From Acidobacteriota bacterium (GTDB taxonomy: Bacteria > Acidobacteriota > UBA6911): DNA of 46,891 bases. The translations under genes were made by a program, and so were the position numbers. This document shows, in pieces, positions 16,567 to 24,891 of this stretch. Position 1 is the stretch's first letter; every line of letters begins with the position of its first letter. The stretch covers positions 1 to 46,891 of the forward strand of contig JAFGTD010000252.1 of assembly GCA_016934295.1 (NCBI GenBank), written 5' to 3'. The notes beneath the pieces are model-generated. The model did not search any database. It worked only from the letters and a program-made list of their open reading frames with translations, and was not told the origin of the DNA.

Positions 16567-17058
16567 TTAATAGATACCCAGCGCCAATCCCGCGGCGATA
16601 GTGGCGCCGATTTCCCGGCATCGTTCGAGATCGGCAGCCCCGATCGTTTTAGGCGCCAGGGCCCTTTCCGGCGTCTGGGCATGCGTACAGATGATGAGCG
16701 GCTCAGCGATCGGTTTCAGCCGCCACCCGGTCGCTATCCGCGCGATTTGCCGCGCGGCGTTTTCGCCGTCGCTGCCGGCGCAAATCAATATCGCGTAAGG
16801 CCGACCCCTGATCCGTTCCAGGGCCGGGTAATAGGTCCGGTCGAAGAAGTCTTTCATCAGACCCGACATTGCGGCCAGATTCTCGGGCGTGGCGAAGATA
16901 TAGCCGTCCGATTCGAGCAGTTCGTTTGCGCCCGCTTTCGACGCGCGGATCAGGTTAACCCGAACCGCCTGATCCGAGGACGCGCCGTCGGCCGCGGCCC
17001 GTGCCATCTGTTCGGTACCGCCGGTCATGGTGTTGTATACAACCAGAAGCTTCTTCAT
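16567..17058 (-). CDS. Flavodoxin-like FMN-binding protein
   Basis: The start is placed at ATG 17058 (MKKLLVVYNTMTGGTEQMA), since this begins the first strand and phosphate loop of the flavodoxin fold. The frame extends to ATG 17085 and neither has a good ribosome site. The 163-residue product has the FMN phosphate loop TMTGGTEQMA, the second loop ATPENLAAMSGLMKDFFDR (flavin ring) and the AILICAGSDGENAARQ strand-loop. This matches NAD(P)H:quinone-reductase-like or FMN-reductase members rather than short electron-carrier flavodoxins. It lies 80 bp upstream of the molybdopterin subunit and could supply electrons to it. Confidence 0.85.
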   Translation of the reverse strand: MKKLLVVYNTMTGGTEQMARAAADGASSDQAVRVNLIRASKAGANELLESDGYIFATPENLAAMSGLMKDFFDRTYYPALERIRGRPYAILICAGSDGENAARQIARIATGWRLKPIAEPLIICTHAQTPERALAPKTIGAADLERCREIGATIAAGLALGIY

Positions 17059-17515
17059 GGGAACATACTTTAAGGTCTTCCGCATTCAGTGTGAAGACAT
17101 ATTCAAAGTACCGTAACCTTTCTTTTCCGGAAGAATCGCCTGGAAAACCTGAGATTTCTCTTCCGGCATCAGCGTCATTCCGTATAATGACTCCACGCTT
17201 TGCAAAGTATTCCAGGACAGTATGCAAATCGGGTTCTCCGGAGGGATGTTTGGCCGGTATATACAGGAATTGCCCGCCATGCATACACAAAGCGTTGATT
17301 CTTTTCAGGAATATTGGCCGGAACGACATCCGCTGAGTCTTGTAAGTCACGAAAGATCAATTGTTTGTATCTTTAAGTCCGGTTGGCGCTTCTTTTGCGT
17401 CCAATCTGTTTAATGCATTAATTTAAAGTGGCAAGTTTTGCGTATCAGCTCCGTTATGAAAATAAAGCATAAGGTCACTTTTTGAGCTGGATAGAACCTG
17501 CCGTGGAGGCCCGAT
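17059..17515. other. Intergenic region; possible small minus-strand coding remnant at about 17087-17350
   Basis: A minus-strand frame starting around 17350 gives about 88 protein-like residues (for example HPSGEPDLHTVLEYFAKRG, then KERLRYFEYVFTLNAEDL) before it runs into the flavodoxin gene. A second frame over the same DNA also looks protein-like, so a frameshifted relic is possible. On the plus strand the GGAGG at 17505-17509 serves the next gene. Confidence 0.3.
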
Positions 17516-18859
17516 ATGAGTGCAGATAACCCAACAGGCATACTGGCCCGGATCGGACTGCGGACCAAAATCCAGCGCGCGTGGGCCATGTACGATTGGG
17601 CCAACTCGGCCATGGTGACTATTGTTATTTCCACGATCTACCAGTTCTTTTTCCTGTCATACGCGGCATCGGACCTGACCTCGGATGTCGCGGCAGTACG
17701 ATTCGGTCTGGCAACATCCATCGGGCTCGCGATTATTGCAATCCTGGCACCGATACTGGGTGCGATGGCGGATCAGGCTGCGGTGAAGAAACGGATGCTG
17801 GGCACCTTCATGGGCATAGGCGCGGCGTCCGTTGCGTTGATGTTTTTTATCCAGCAGGGAGCCTGGTTTTTCGCGCTCGTTCTGTTTGTACTCGCCAATA
17901 TCGGCGCCAACGGCAGTTTCGTGTTTTACGATTCGCTGCTGCCTCACGTAGCTCCAAGCAAGGAAATGGACAAGGTTTCGACGGCCGGGTATGCCTTGGG
18001 CTACATAGGCGGAGGATTGATTCTGGCGATCTGTGGGGCAGTGTATAAAAATCCCGGTTGGATAGGAATCCCCGGAGGAAATGATGTTTTGCCGTCGGTT
18101 GCTTCTTTGCCTTTTCGACTTTCATTCGTAGCCGTAGCAGTATGGTGGGTGCTGTTTGCGATCCCTCTGTTTCGCCACGTGCCGGAACCCGCGATTCGTC
18201 CGTTGCGCGATGAAGGATTTTCCGGTGGAGTTGTCCGGCTGGCATTTAAACGGCTCATGCGGACACTGCATGAACTGCGCAAATATCGCAACGCCTTTTT
18301 GCTGCTTCTGGCGTTTTTGATTTATAACGACGGAATCGGAACCATTATCCGCATGAGCGCCCTCTATGGCGAGAGTATCGGGATTGACCGGGGCGCGATG
18401 ATTCTCGCATATACTCTGGTCCAGTTCATCGGCATCCCCTTCGCGTTTCTTTTCGGCGGCCTTGCCGGGCGTATCGGCACCAAACGGGCTATTTACCTGG
18501 GACTGGTCGTGTACGCATTTATCTCGATCTTTGCCTATTTTATAACCACAACCGCGCATTTTTTCATACTCGCCATTCTGACGGCGATGGTCCAGGGCGG
18601 CACCCAGGCTCTGAGCCGTTCGCTTTTCGGGAGCATGATCCCGCCCAAAAAATCGGGGGAATTTTTCGGCCTCTTTGCCGTCTTTGAAAAATTTGCCGGG
18701 ATTCTGGGCCCATCCTTAATTACTTTGATGACGGCTACGACGGGATCCCTGCGGAACGCAATTCCCTCGGTCTTCCTGTTTTTCCTGGTGGGGGGAGTTC
18801 TTCTGGTCTTTGTAAATGTGGAAGAGGGACAGCGGAAGATACGAGAATCGGAAGAATGA
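17516..18859 (+). CDS. MFS transporter of the UMF1/Atg22-like family
   Basis: A 447-residue membrane protein with about 12 helices. The N-terminal signature AWAMYDWANSAMVTIV identifies the UMF1/Atg22-like branch of the major facilitator superfamily; vacuolar Atg22 of yeast exports amino acids. Further marks are a GAMADQAAVKK loop between helices 2 and 3, YALGYIGGG in helix 5 and TQALSRSLFGSMIPP in the second half. The bacterial substrate is unknown. GGAGG lies 6 bases before the ATG. It is monocistronic and converges on the ribbon-helix-helix gene. Confidence 0.9.
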   Translation: MSADNPTGILARIGLRTKIQRAWAMYDWANSAMVTIVISTIYQFFFLSYAASDLTSDVAAVRFGLATSIGLAIIAILAPILGAMADQAAVKKRMLGTFMGIGAASVALMFFIQQGAWFFALVLFVLANIGANGSFVFYDSLLPHVAPSKEMDKVSTAGYALGYIGGGLILAICGAVYKNPGWIGIPGGNDVLPSVASLPFRLSFVAVAVWWVLFAIPLFRHVPEPAIRPLRDEGFSGGVVRLAFKRLMRTLHELRKYRNAFLLLLAFLIYNDGIGTIIRMSALYGESIGIDRGAMILAYTLVQFIGIPFAFLFGGLAGRIGTKRAIYLGLVVYAFISIFAYFITTTAHFFILAILTAMVQGGTQALSRSLFGSMIPPKKSGEFFGLFAVFEKFAGILGPSLITLMTATTGSLRNAIPSVFLFFLVGGVLLVFVNVEEGQRKIRESEE

Positions 18860-18911
18860 GGGTATCTGTTTGAAATCAATAGCCGGGCGCTTGTTTCAGC
18901 ATAAAGGTTTG

Positions 18912-19217
18912 CTATTTAAGCTTTTTGCGAAGGGCGTCGATCTCGGCGATTTTTCCCTGGAGCACCTTATCCATGACCTGCACGAAGTGCGGCTCAATAT
19001 CCCTGTCGTGCCCCCCGAAGTTGCTGATTAGATTGTCATAGATCTGTTTGGTTTTCGGAGTGACGGAAAGGGTGATTTTGGATTCGCTGAAGTGATCGTC
19101 CAGCAGATCGCGCAGCAAACCGGACAAATTCAGCCCCGCATCCATGACCTTCTTATGCTGGTCCTCCCTCAACATAATGTTTATGCGCTTCAGGTTCTCG
19201 TCTTTTTGATACGGCAT
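18912..19217 (-). CDS. Ribbon-helix-helix-like DNA-binding protein
   Basis: A 101-residue protein. Residues 8-45 fit an RHH fold: the strand LKRINIMLREDQHKKV, the helix VMDAGLNLSGLLRDLLDDHF with the conserved Gly/Asn-Leu-Ser turn. The remainder is a charged helical tail (FVQVMDKVLQGKIAEIDALRKKLK) that may oligomerise. RHH proteins are repressors or antitoxins. No toxin gene is adjacent, so a stand-alone regulator is likelier. Its promoter lies back to back with the damaged SPFH gene. Confidence 0.65.
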   Translation of the reverse strand: MPYQKDENLKRINIMLREDQHKKVMDAGLNLSGLLRDLLDDHFSESKITLSVTPKTKQIYDNLISNFGGHDRDIEPHFVQVMDKVLQGKIAEIDALRKKLK

Positions 19218-19339
19218 GGGAGAAGTGTGCCTGATTTTCCTATTAATGTCAATTAATATGTATATATATCCAAATTATGTTGACGCATGTGTATTAGTAT
19301 GTATCGTCGCTCATAAAGAGCGGAAATGGAGAAGAGAAA

Positions 19340-19961
19340 ATGAATAGCGGAATAGTCTGGTTGATCCTGGGTGCTGTCGTCGTATTGGTGCTGTTCTTTA
19401 ACGCTGTCTTTATCGTCAAGCAAAAGACAGCGGCCATTATTGAGCGCTTTGGGCGATATCACTCGGTGCGTTTCGCGGGGCTCTGCTTCAAGCTGCCTTT
19501 CATTGACCGGATTGTCAAGGTTTCCAATCTCAGGATCCAGCAGCTCGATGTGGATGTGGAAACCAAAACGCAGGACAATGTTTTCATTAACACCAAGGTT
19601 TCCATTCAGTACGAGGAATGAGGCGGAAGCCGAGAAGATCAAGCTGGTGAAGAAGGCGGAAGCCGAGGCGGAAAGCAAGCGACTGCAGGGGCAGGGACTG
19701 GCCAATCAGCGCCAGGAGATTGCCCGCGGCATTCGTGAGTCTATAGAAACCATCAAGGAAACCGGCGTCAGTGAAGAGGAAGTCATGACGCTCCTGCTCG
19801 TGACCCAGCACTACGATGCGGTTCAGGATGTAGCCCGCAACTCGAGTTCAAACACCGTCATGATGAACTACTCTCCCGCCGGTATCGGCGATGTGGCCAC
19901 GCAGATACGGGAAGCGATGCTGTCTGTAAGTCCCTCTGCCGGAGAAAGACGAAGCGGATAA
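19340..19961 (+). pseudogene. SPFH/stomatin-like protein gene with internal deletion and frameshift
   Basis: The frame from ATG 19340 encodes a normal stomatin/HIR-type start: a single membrane anchor (VWLILGAVVVLVLFF), VKQKTAAIIERFGRY, then VKVSNLRIQQLDVDVETKT and NTKVSIQY. It stops at TGA 19619-19621. From about 19613 another frame continues with the distal part of the same family: NEAEAEKIKLVKKAEAEAES, RLQGQGLANQRQEIARG, then LLVTQHYDAVQDVARN and the usual tail. Comparison with the family layout shows about 90-110 residues missing between the halves, at the junction GAGG/AATGAGG. An internal deletion out of frame is the simplest reading. An assembly error is possible. Confidence 0.8.
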
Positions 19962-19996
19962 AGCTGTATCCTCTCGTTGCGTACCCGTACCAACTC

Positions 19997-20033
19997 CCTC
20001 AGTGCCCGAATAGCGAGGCACTGAGGTTTTTTT
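19997..20033 (+). terminator. Rho-independent terminator
   Basis: A perfect 10-bp stem CCTCAGTGCC (19997-20006) with GGCACTGAGG (20017-20026), a 10-base loop and seven T (20027-20033). It lies 36 bp after the damaged SPFH gene and oriented to stop its transcription, so it is the original terminator of that gene. Confidence 0.92.
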
Positions 20034-20239
20034 ATGTTTACGGTTACATCAACCTAGTTGTCGCGTTGATCTTTATTGCTGCTAGAAAAATCAGTTTTCT
20101 CTGAAAAGCAGATACGGTTCCGGTTTCTTTCCATAAAATCCTTTCCCTACCTGCGAAATAAAAATCATTTTGAATAGCAGCGTTTCGGATATATGGTAAT
20201 GCTTCGAAAAACAACAACCCCCTGAAACAGGAGATACAG

Positions 20240-21829
20240 ATGTCCCAAGAGGATGCGCAGTCGGAGGAATACCGGTTTTCCAGAAAACAGATTGTGTGGG
20301 GATTAGTCGCGATATTTGCCGCCTATGGTACGGTGGCATATTCCGTGCAGACATTGACAATCGCCCGACCGAAGATTGCGGCCGATCTGGACGGACTGTC
20401 CCTTTATGCCTGGTCGGTGTCCATCCCCTCGCTGGTTATGGCCCTTGTCACCGTTATTTTCGGGAAGTTTTCCGATATGTACGGCCGGCGCATTATGCTT
20501 ATGATATCGCTGATCGCCTCCCTGGTGGGAACGGTCCTGAGCGCACTCAGCCCTAATTTTATATTCCTGATCGTGGCCTCGGCGATTGCGGCCCTGGGGG
20601 CCGGGGCGATGATGCCGCTGGTATTCGCCGTAGTCGGCGACCTGTTTCCTCCGGCCAAGCGCAGCAAATGGGTCGGCCTGCTGAATATACCCCTCGGCGT
20701 ATTTACCCTGACCGGTCCGGCGCTGGGCGGTTTCGTTGTGGATACGCTTAACTGGCGCTACCTGTTCTGGCTGGCAATTCCACTGCTGGTTTTTTGCCTG
20801 ATTACGGTACCTGTCGGCGTTCCCTCACTGATGAACCGGGATTCAACGCGTAAAATCGATGTTAAAGGCTGCATATGGGTGGCCCTTGCGGCTTCGACTT
20901 CCATCATCGCTTTTTCTTATGCGGATAAGCATCCCTGGATATCATTCCAAGTACTCGGCCTTCTGCTTATTTCGCTGGTCGGCTGGATCATATTTTTTCG
21001 GGTGGAGTCCGGCGCTAAAGAACCTGTACTGGATCCGGCCGTTCTCCGCAACCGCTCCTTCAGCACCATCGCCCTTGCCACATTCTTTTCTTCCTTCGGA
21101 ACGATGGGAATGATGATGTACTTTCCCATGTTCCTGCAGGGCGTTCAGGACATCTCCACGTTTCACAGCGGATTCATCACAACACCCTACGGCGTGTTGA
21201 CGGCATTTATGGGTGTGCCCGCCGGATACATCATTGCCCGGTCCGGTCGCTTCAAATGGATGTATGTTGCCGGGTATGGAATCCTTGCCCTGAGCATGTT
21301 CGTTCTGATCCTTTTCCATGCCGGCACTCCCATTGCCGGAAGTGTTGCAGTCGCATTACTGGCCGGGCTGGGATATGGCGTCATCCCGACGATCAATACC
21401 GTCGTTGTTCAGAATGCGGTCCCTAAAAGACTGATGGGTGTGGCGATGGGAGCCATCTTTTTCTTTTTGATGATGGGATCGGCAATATCCCCCGCAATCC
21501 TGGGTTCCACAATGAATGTGAGTTACAACAAAGCCCTCTCGAAATCTCTGCCGGACGGATTGGAGGATATTGCGGATCAAAAGACTATAGAAGCTCTGGA
21601 CGACCCCCAGATTCTTCTTTCGGGATCTGCCATGGATGATCTCGAGAAAACCCTCCAGGAGAAAACCGGCAACGATTCGCAATTATTCCGGCAGACCAGG
21701 GAGGCTGTCCGATATTCGCTGGAAACCGGGATACGGAATATATTCTGGATCAGTGCGGTTTTCATGCTGCTTGCATTCCTGATAATCTGCACGGTTCCCA
21801 GGAATTATGACAGTGGCGAGGAGTCATAG
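20240..21829 (+). CDS. MFS transporter, 14-helix DHA2/EmrB type
   Basis: A 529-residue integral membrane protein preceded by AGGAGA. The first half has the MFS signatures GKFSDMYGRRIMLM (loop 2-3), GALAG-like GAGAMMPLVFAVVGDLFPPAKR and motif C in GVFTLTGPALGGFV, as in drug:H+ antiporters of the DHA2 family. A hydrophilic stretch of about 70 residues (NVSYNKALSKSLPDG to TGNDSQLFRQ) precedes the last helix, as in other DHA2 members. The expected job is drug or metabolite efflux. The substrate is not inferable. Confidence 0.9.
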   Translation: MSQEDAQSEEYRFSRKQIVWGLVAIFAAYGTVAYSVQTLTIARPKIAADLDGLSLYAWSVSIPSLVMALVTVIFGKFSDMYGRRIMLMISLIASLVGTVLSALSPNFIFLIVASAIAALGAGAMMPLVFAVVGDLFPPAKRSKWVGLLNIPLGVFTLTGPALGGFVVDTLNWRYLFWLAIPLLVFCLITVPVGVPSLMNRDSTRKIDVKGCIWVALAASTSIIAFSYADKHPWISFQVLGLLLISLVGWIIFFRVESGAKEPVLDPAVLRNRSFSTIALATFFSSFGTMGMMMYFPMFLQGVQDISTFHSGFITTPYGVLTAFMGVPAGYIIARSGRFKWMYVAGYGILALSMFVLILFHAGTPIAGSVAVALLAGLGYGVIPTINTVVVQNAVPKRLMGVAMGAIFFFLMMGSAISPAILGSTMNVSYNKALSKSLPDGLEDIADQKTIEALDDPQILLSGSAMDDLEKTLQEKTGNDSQLFRQTREAVRYSLETGIRNIFWISAVFMLLAFLIICTVPRNYDSGEES

Positions 21830-21900
21830 CGGCGTGTATCGTCAGTAGATGCAGACAATAATTCCCGTCGAATCTGTATGATTCGGGAAAGGAAGGATTT

Positions 21901-22002
21901 ATGCAAAAGGCGGGCGGCGGAAAATTATATTCCACTGTTATTCCTGCCGCCCTGGCCGCATGCATGTTTCTAACGGCGTTTCTGCTTGGGATTGCCGGTT
22001 AA
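21901..22002 (+). CDS. Small single-span membrane peptide, 33 aa
   Basis: ATG 21901 follows AAAGGAAGG at good spacing and opens a 33-codon frame ending TAA at 22002. The peptide has a short basic head (MQKAGGGKLYS) and one hydrophobic segment (VIPAALAACMFLTAFLLGI). It ends four bases from the convergent gene. Small single-span proteins of this size are often regulators or subunits of larger membrane complexes. The role is unknown. The ribosome site and clean composition support it being real. Confidence 0.5.
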   Translation: MQKAGGGKLYSTVIPAALAACMFLTAFLLGIAG

Positions 22003-22006
22003 TTAG

Positions 22007-22432
22007 TTAATTCACTCTCTTCAGAACCAGTTCCGGCATGGGAGGCATTCCGCCACCGCCGCCGGGTCCGCCGCCGCCACCGGGAGGGGCACCCATACCG
22101 CTCATATCAAACTCCATGGTCAGCTTCATTTCGTCGCCTGAATATGTGCCCTTATAGTTAATGGTCATTTCCATTTGTCCAGTCGTCTTGATGGAAAAAG
22201 ATATTTTGTCGCCATCAATCTTACCGTCGGAAATAGGATTCTCGTTTCCCTGTGGCCCCATGCTTGTACCGGTGAATGTGTTGCCATCGGCCTTGAAGGT
22301 AAAGCTGAGTTCCATGGATTGGCCCATCATGTCCATAGAGCCCTTCCATGTTCCGGTGATATCGGCGCTCCATGCCGTCGCCAGCATAACGCCCAAAACC
22401 AAAACAGTTATTGCCAGTATTTTAATCCTCAT
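22007..22432 (-). CDS. Secreted small beta-rich protein with Gly/Pro-rich tail
   Basis: A 141-residue protein. A clear Sec signal peptide (MRIKILAITVLVLGVMLATAWSA) is followed by ITGTWKGSMDMMGQSME and alternating strands (LSFTFKADGNTFTGT, KISFSIKTTGQMEM, YKGTYSGDEMKLTMEF), a lipocalin-like small barrel seen in secreted proteins of Acidobacteriota and relatives. The C-terminal third is low complexity with Gly and Pro runs and ends PMPELVLKRVN. Function unknown. It converges with the 33-aa peptide gene. Confidence 0.75.
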   Translation of the reverse strand: MRIKILAITVLVLGVMLATAWSADITGTWKGSMDMMGQSMELSFTFKADGNTFTGTSMGPQGNENPISDGKIDGDKISFSIKTTGQMEMTINYKGTYSGDEMKLTMEFDMSGMGAPPGGGGGPGGGGGMPPMPELVLKRVN

Positions 22433-22956
22433 AGGATTTACACTCCTCCATAATGCTGCAAGATGGTTGTCTGATTTTACATCGTATCATCGTAATTGTC
22501 CTACGATCCTACTTCAATAATGTTTCTTATGCAATCCGTTCCGCCTGTCTCACAAGCCCAAAGTATCCCCAAGTTCCTCGGTGATATTTTTAGCCGGTTT
22601 CATACAACGGCGGCGTATCTGTTTCCCCAAAAAGCTCTTCTTGTTGTATTTGCTCAATCCGCCGCTGTGACGACGCATTAAAGTAAGACTCGATGCTCCC
22701 GAAAACTTCCCAAATTGTACGTGTATGCGTGAGAAGTGTATTATGCTCCTAAAAAGTGATACGGTCCATGCCATTCGATTCTAAGAAGAGTCTGCATATA
22801 AACTGAACAGCCTGGCTATAGATTGGTATGGAATTTCGGCCGGCCGTTTCCGAAAACGTTTTACGCGCTGCCTGTATTTATACATTACAACATAAAGTAC
22901 TTGACATAATAATTTACCCTGTGCCATGATCACCACACTTCGGAGGTAAATGCCCA
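22433..22956. other. Intergenic region with the promoter of the uppS operon
   Basis: About 520 bp between divergent genes. It contains the strong -35/-10 pair at 22901-22930 described separately. No RNA gene was recognised. The minus-strand frame 22550-22774 has no family features. Confidence 0.5.
22901..22930 (+). promoter_or_regulatory. Sigma-70-type promoter upstream of the membrane protein/regulator/uppS operon
   Basis: A perfect -35 TTGACA (22901-22906), an 18-bp spacer and CATGAT (22925-22930) as -10 with four of six consensus bases. The expected start site falls about 20 bases before the GGAGG at 22942-22946 and the ATG at 22957. Confidence 0.55.
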
Positions 22957-23562
22957 ATGATAGAACAGCCCGGCATTCAAAAAGCGCAGGAAAACCTGCT
23001 CTATATTCGACAGACGCTGGAAGCCGCCAGTCAACTGACTGCGGTTCCGGGAAAGGCCTTGATGGCGACGGGCTTCCTTGCTCTGGTCTGCGCCGCTGTC
23101 AATGGTTTTGTAATAGGAGCGCCGTGGAATACTCCCGCCGATCCACGACTGTCTCTTTCGACCTGGGGCATTGTCCTCGGTCTTTCTTTAACAATCGTCC
23201 TTTTCGGGATATATCGTAAAAGCCGTCAAATGCGTATTCCGATCCATCCTCCTTTGGTACGCAAACTGCTGTGGAGTCTATGTCCGGCCCTTTTCGTCGG
23301 TGCCCTGATGACCGGTCTTGCCGTTCAAACCGATAACCTGAACTGGCTGCCTGTAATATGGCTTGGATGTTACGGCGCGGCCGTTACGAACGGCGGGCAG
23401 GTTTCCGTTCCTCCTGTCCGGTACATGGGATTATGTTTTTTGCTGGCCGCGGCAGGTTCGGCCCTGTCTTCTCCTGAAACGGGACTGGCTTGGATCGCAC
23501 TTGGATTCGGTTGGCTGCATATTGTTTTCGGCGCCTATATCGCCAGGAGGCATAATGACTAA
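22957..23562 (+). CDS. Integral membrane protein of unknown function
   Basis: A 201-residue protein. After a helical amphipathic head (EQPGIQKAQENLLYIRQTLEAA, in two parts), six hydrophobic segments follow, among them ALMATGFLALVCAAVNGFVIG, WGIVLGLSLTIVLFGIY, LFVGALMTGLAV, YMGLCFLLAAAGSAL and GFGWLHIVFGAYIA. GGAGG precedes the ATG by 10 bases. Its last bases overlap the start of the winged-helix regulator by 8 bp, implying translational coupling. Similar membrane protein plus winged-helix pairs occur in many bacteria, and the regulator may respond through this protein. Function unknown. Confidence 0.75.
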   Translation: MIEQPGIQKAQENLLYIRQTLEAASQLTAVPGKALMATGFLALVCAAVNGFVIGAPWNTPADPRLSLSTWGIVLGLSLTIVLFGIYRKSRQMRIPIHPPLVRKLLWSLCPALFVGALMTGLAVQTDNLNWLPVIWLGCYGAAVTNGGQVSVPPVRYMGLCFLLAAAGSALSSPETGLAWIALGFGWLHIVFGAYIARRHND

Positions 23563-23938
23563 AAAACGAAAAGAAAACCGTCCGTCTCCCAACGAACTCG
23601 ATCCTCTTATCCATGAACGCCTGCGCCTTGGAATTCTGTCTGCACTGGTGGTGCAGGAGTCCCTCTCTTTTACCGAACTGCGCGATCTTCTTAAGACCAC
23701 CGACGGTAACCTGAGCGTTCAGGCAAGACGTCTGGAATCGGCCGGATATGTAATCTGCAGCAAGAAGTTTGAGGGCAGAAAACCCAAAAGCACATACTGC
23801 TTGAGCAAGGCGGGTCGTATCGCACTGGAAAGCTACCTTGAGAAGCTTTCCAGTTTGATTCCGGATCCCGCCCAGGTACGCAAGGCAGGCAGGTCATCGA
23901 TAAGCGCTGAAATAAATCCTCTTCCTTCCCATAGTTAA
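23555..23938 (+). CDS. Winged-helix transcriptional regulator
   Basis: The start is fixed at ATG 23555 by AGGAGG at 23545-23550; the frame itself is open about 190 bases further up inside the previous gene. The 127-residue product has the compact MarR/ArsR-like wHTH layout of the HTH_34 type: HERLRLGILSALVVQE, SFTELRDLLKTTDGNLSVQA (recognition helix), RRLESAGYVICSKKFEGRKP (wing) and a closing helix TYCLSKAGRIALESYLEKL. No effector domain is present. It lies between the membrane protein and uppS and may autoregulate the operon. Confidence 0.85.
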   Translation: MTKKRKENRPSPNELDPLIHERLRLGILSALVVQESLSFTELRDLLKTTDGNLSVQARRLESAGYVICSKKFEGRKPKSTYCLSKAGRIALESYLEKLSSLIPDPAQVRKAGRSSISAEINPLPSHS

Positions 23939-23970
23939 TTCAGCCGGTTAAACGGAACTTGGAGGCTTAT

Positions 23971-24765
23971 ATGCAGATACTTTATGACAACAAGGACTTT
24001 ATAAAAGATTCAAAAAAGTTTGTGAAACACCTGGCCGTTATTATGGACGGGAACGGACGTTGGGCCGAGCAGAGGGGGCTTCCGCGCTGGAAAGGTCACG
24101 AGATGGGAGTCCATGCGGTGCGGCGCCTCATAGAAGCGGCCGGCCACTTCCGTATTCCGGTTGTGTCCGTTTTCGCTTTTTCCAGCGAGAACTGGAAACG
24201 TCCGGAAAGGGAAGTGCGCCTTCTCTTCAGCCTTTTTCGCCGTTATTTCCTGTCGGAACGGAAGAATCTGCTGCGTAACGGCATCCGCATCTCGGTTTTC
24301 GGTCGTCGGGACCGCATACCTGAATTTGTGCGGGAAGCCGTCACGACTCTCGAGAACGAAACCCGCAAGTGCAGTCGACTCCACCTGAGAATCGCACTGG
24401 ATTACGGATCCCGCCATGAAATCGTCGAGGCGGTCCATTCTCTGGTGCGCGATGTTGTCAGCCGGAAAATTATGCCGGAACAAATTACCGAAGAGCTGTT
24501 TTCCGAAAGTCTTTCCACTGCCGACATTGCGGATCCCGACCTGATTATACGGACCGCGGGCGAACACCGGCTGTCCAACTTTCTTCTGTGGCAGGCAGCC
24601 TACTCGGAACTGTATTTCTGCCCGAAATTCTGGCCTGACTTCAGTGAGTTCGATCTGGAGAAGGCTCTTGCCGACTTCCAATCCCGAACCCGCAGGTTCG
24701 GGGCCCTGGTTGCATCCAACATTTATCAAAGCGATAATCGCGACGCTTCCAGCGAAGCGGTGTAG
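23971..24765 (+). CDS. uppS: Isoprenyl transferase (undecaprenyl diphosphate synthase)
   Basis: A cis-prenyltransferase that builds the C55 lipid carrier of cell-wall synthesis from FPP and IPP. The start ATG 23971 is set by GGAGG at 23961-23965; an upstream TTG at 23959 overlaps that site. The 264 residues contain the catalytic HLAVIMDGNGRWA (D26), the SSENWKRP flexible-loop motif, and the C-terminal DLIIRTAGEHRLSNFLLWQ and FWPDF motifs that bind diphosphate and metal. Length matches the family. There is no cdsA or dxr next to it, unlike the usual context. Instead it follows a membrane protein and a regulator, which suggests a second, specialised copy may exist elsewhere. Confidence 0.93.
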   Translation: MQILYDNKDFIKDSKKFVKHLAVIMDGNGRWAEQRGLPRWKGHEMGVHAVRRLIEAAGHFRIPVVSVFAFSSENWKRPEREVRLLFSLFRRYFLSERKNLLRNGIRISVFGRRDRIPEFVREAVTTLENETRKCSRLHLRIALDYGSRHEIVEAVHSLVRDVVSRKIMPEQITEELFSESLSTADIADPDLIIRTAGEHRLSNFLLWQAAYSELYFCPKFWPDFSEFDLEKALADFQSRTRRFGALVASNIYQSDNRDASSEAV

Positions 24766-24891
24766 ACTATATGGGATCTGCCGCTGCGGTTCCGATGGTC
24801 GGCAGAGACGTATGCTGCTACGCTTCTCCCGGCAGGGCTTCAGGCTGACGGTGCGGACATGACGGTGCTGTATTTCACATGAGATATCGTA

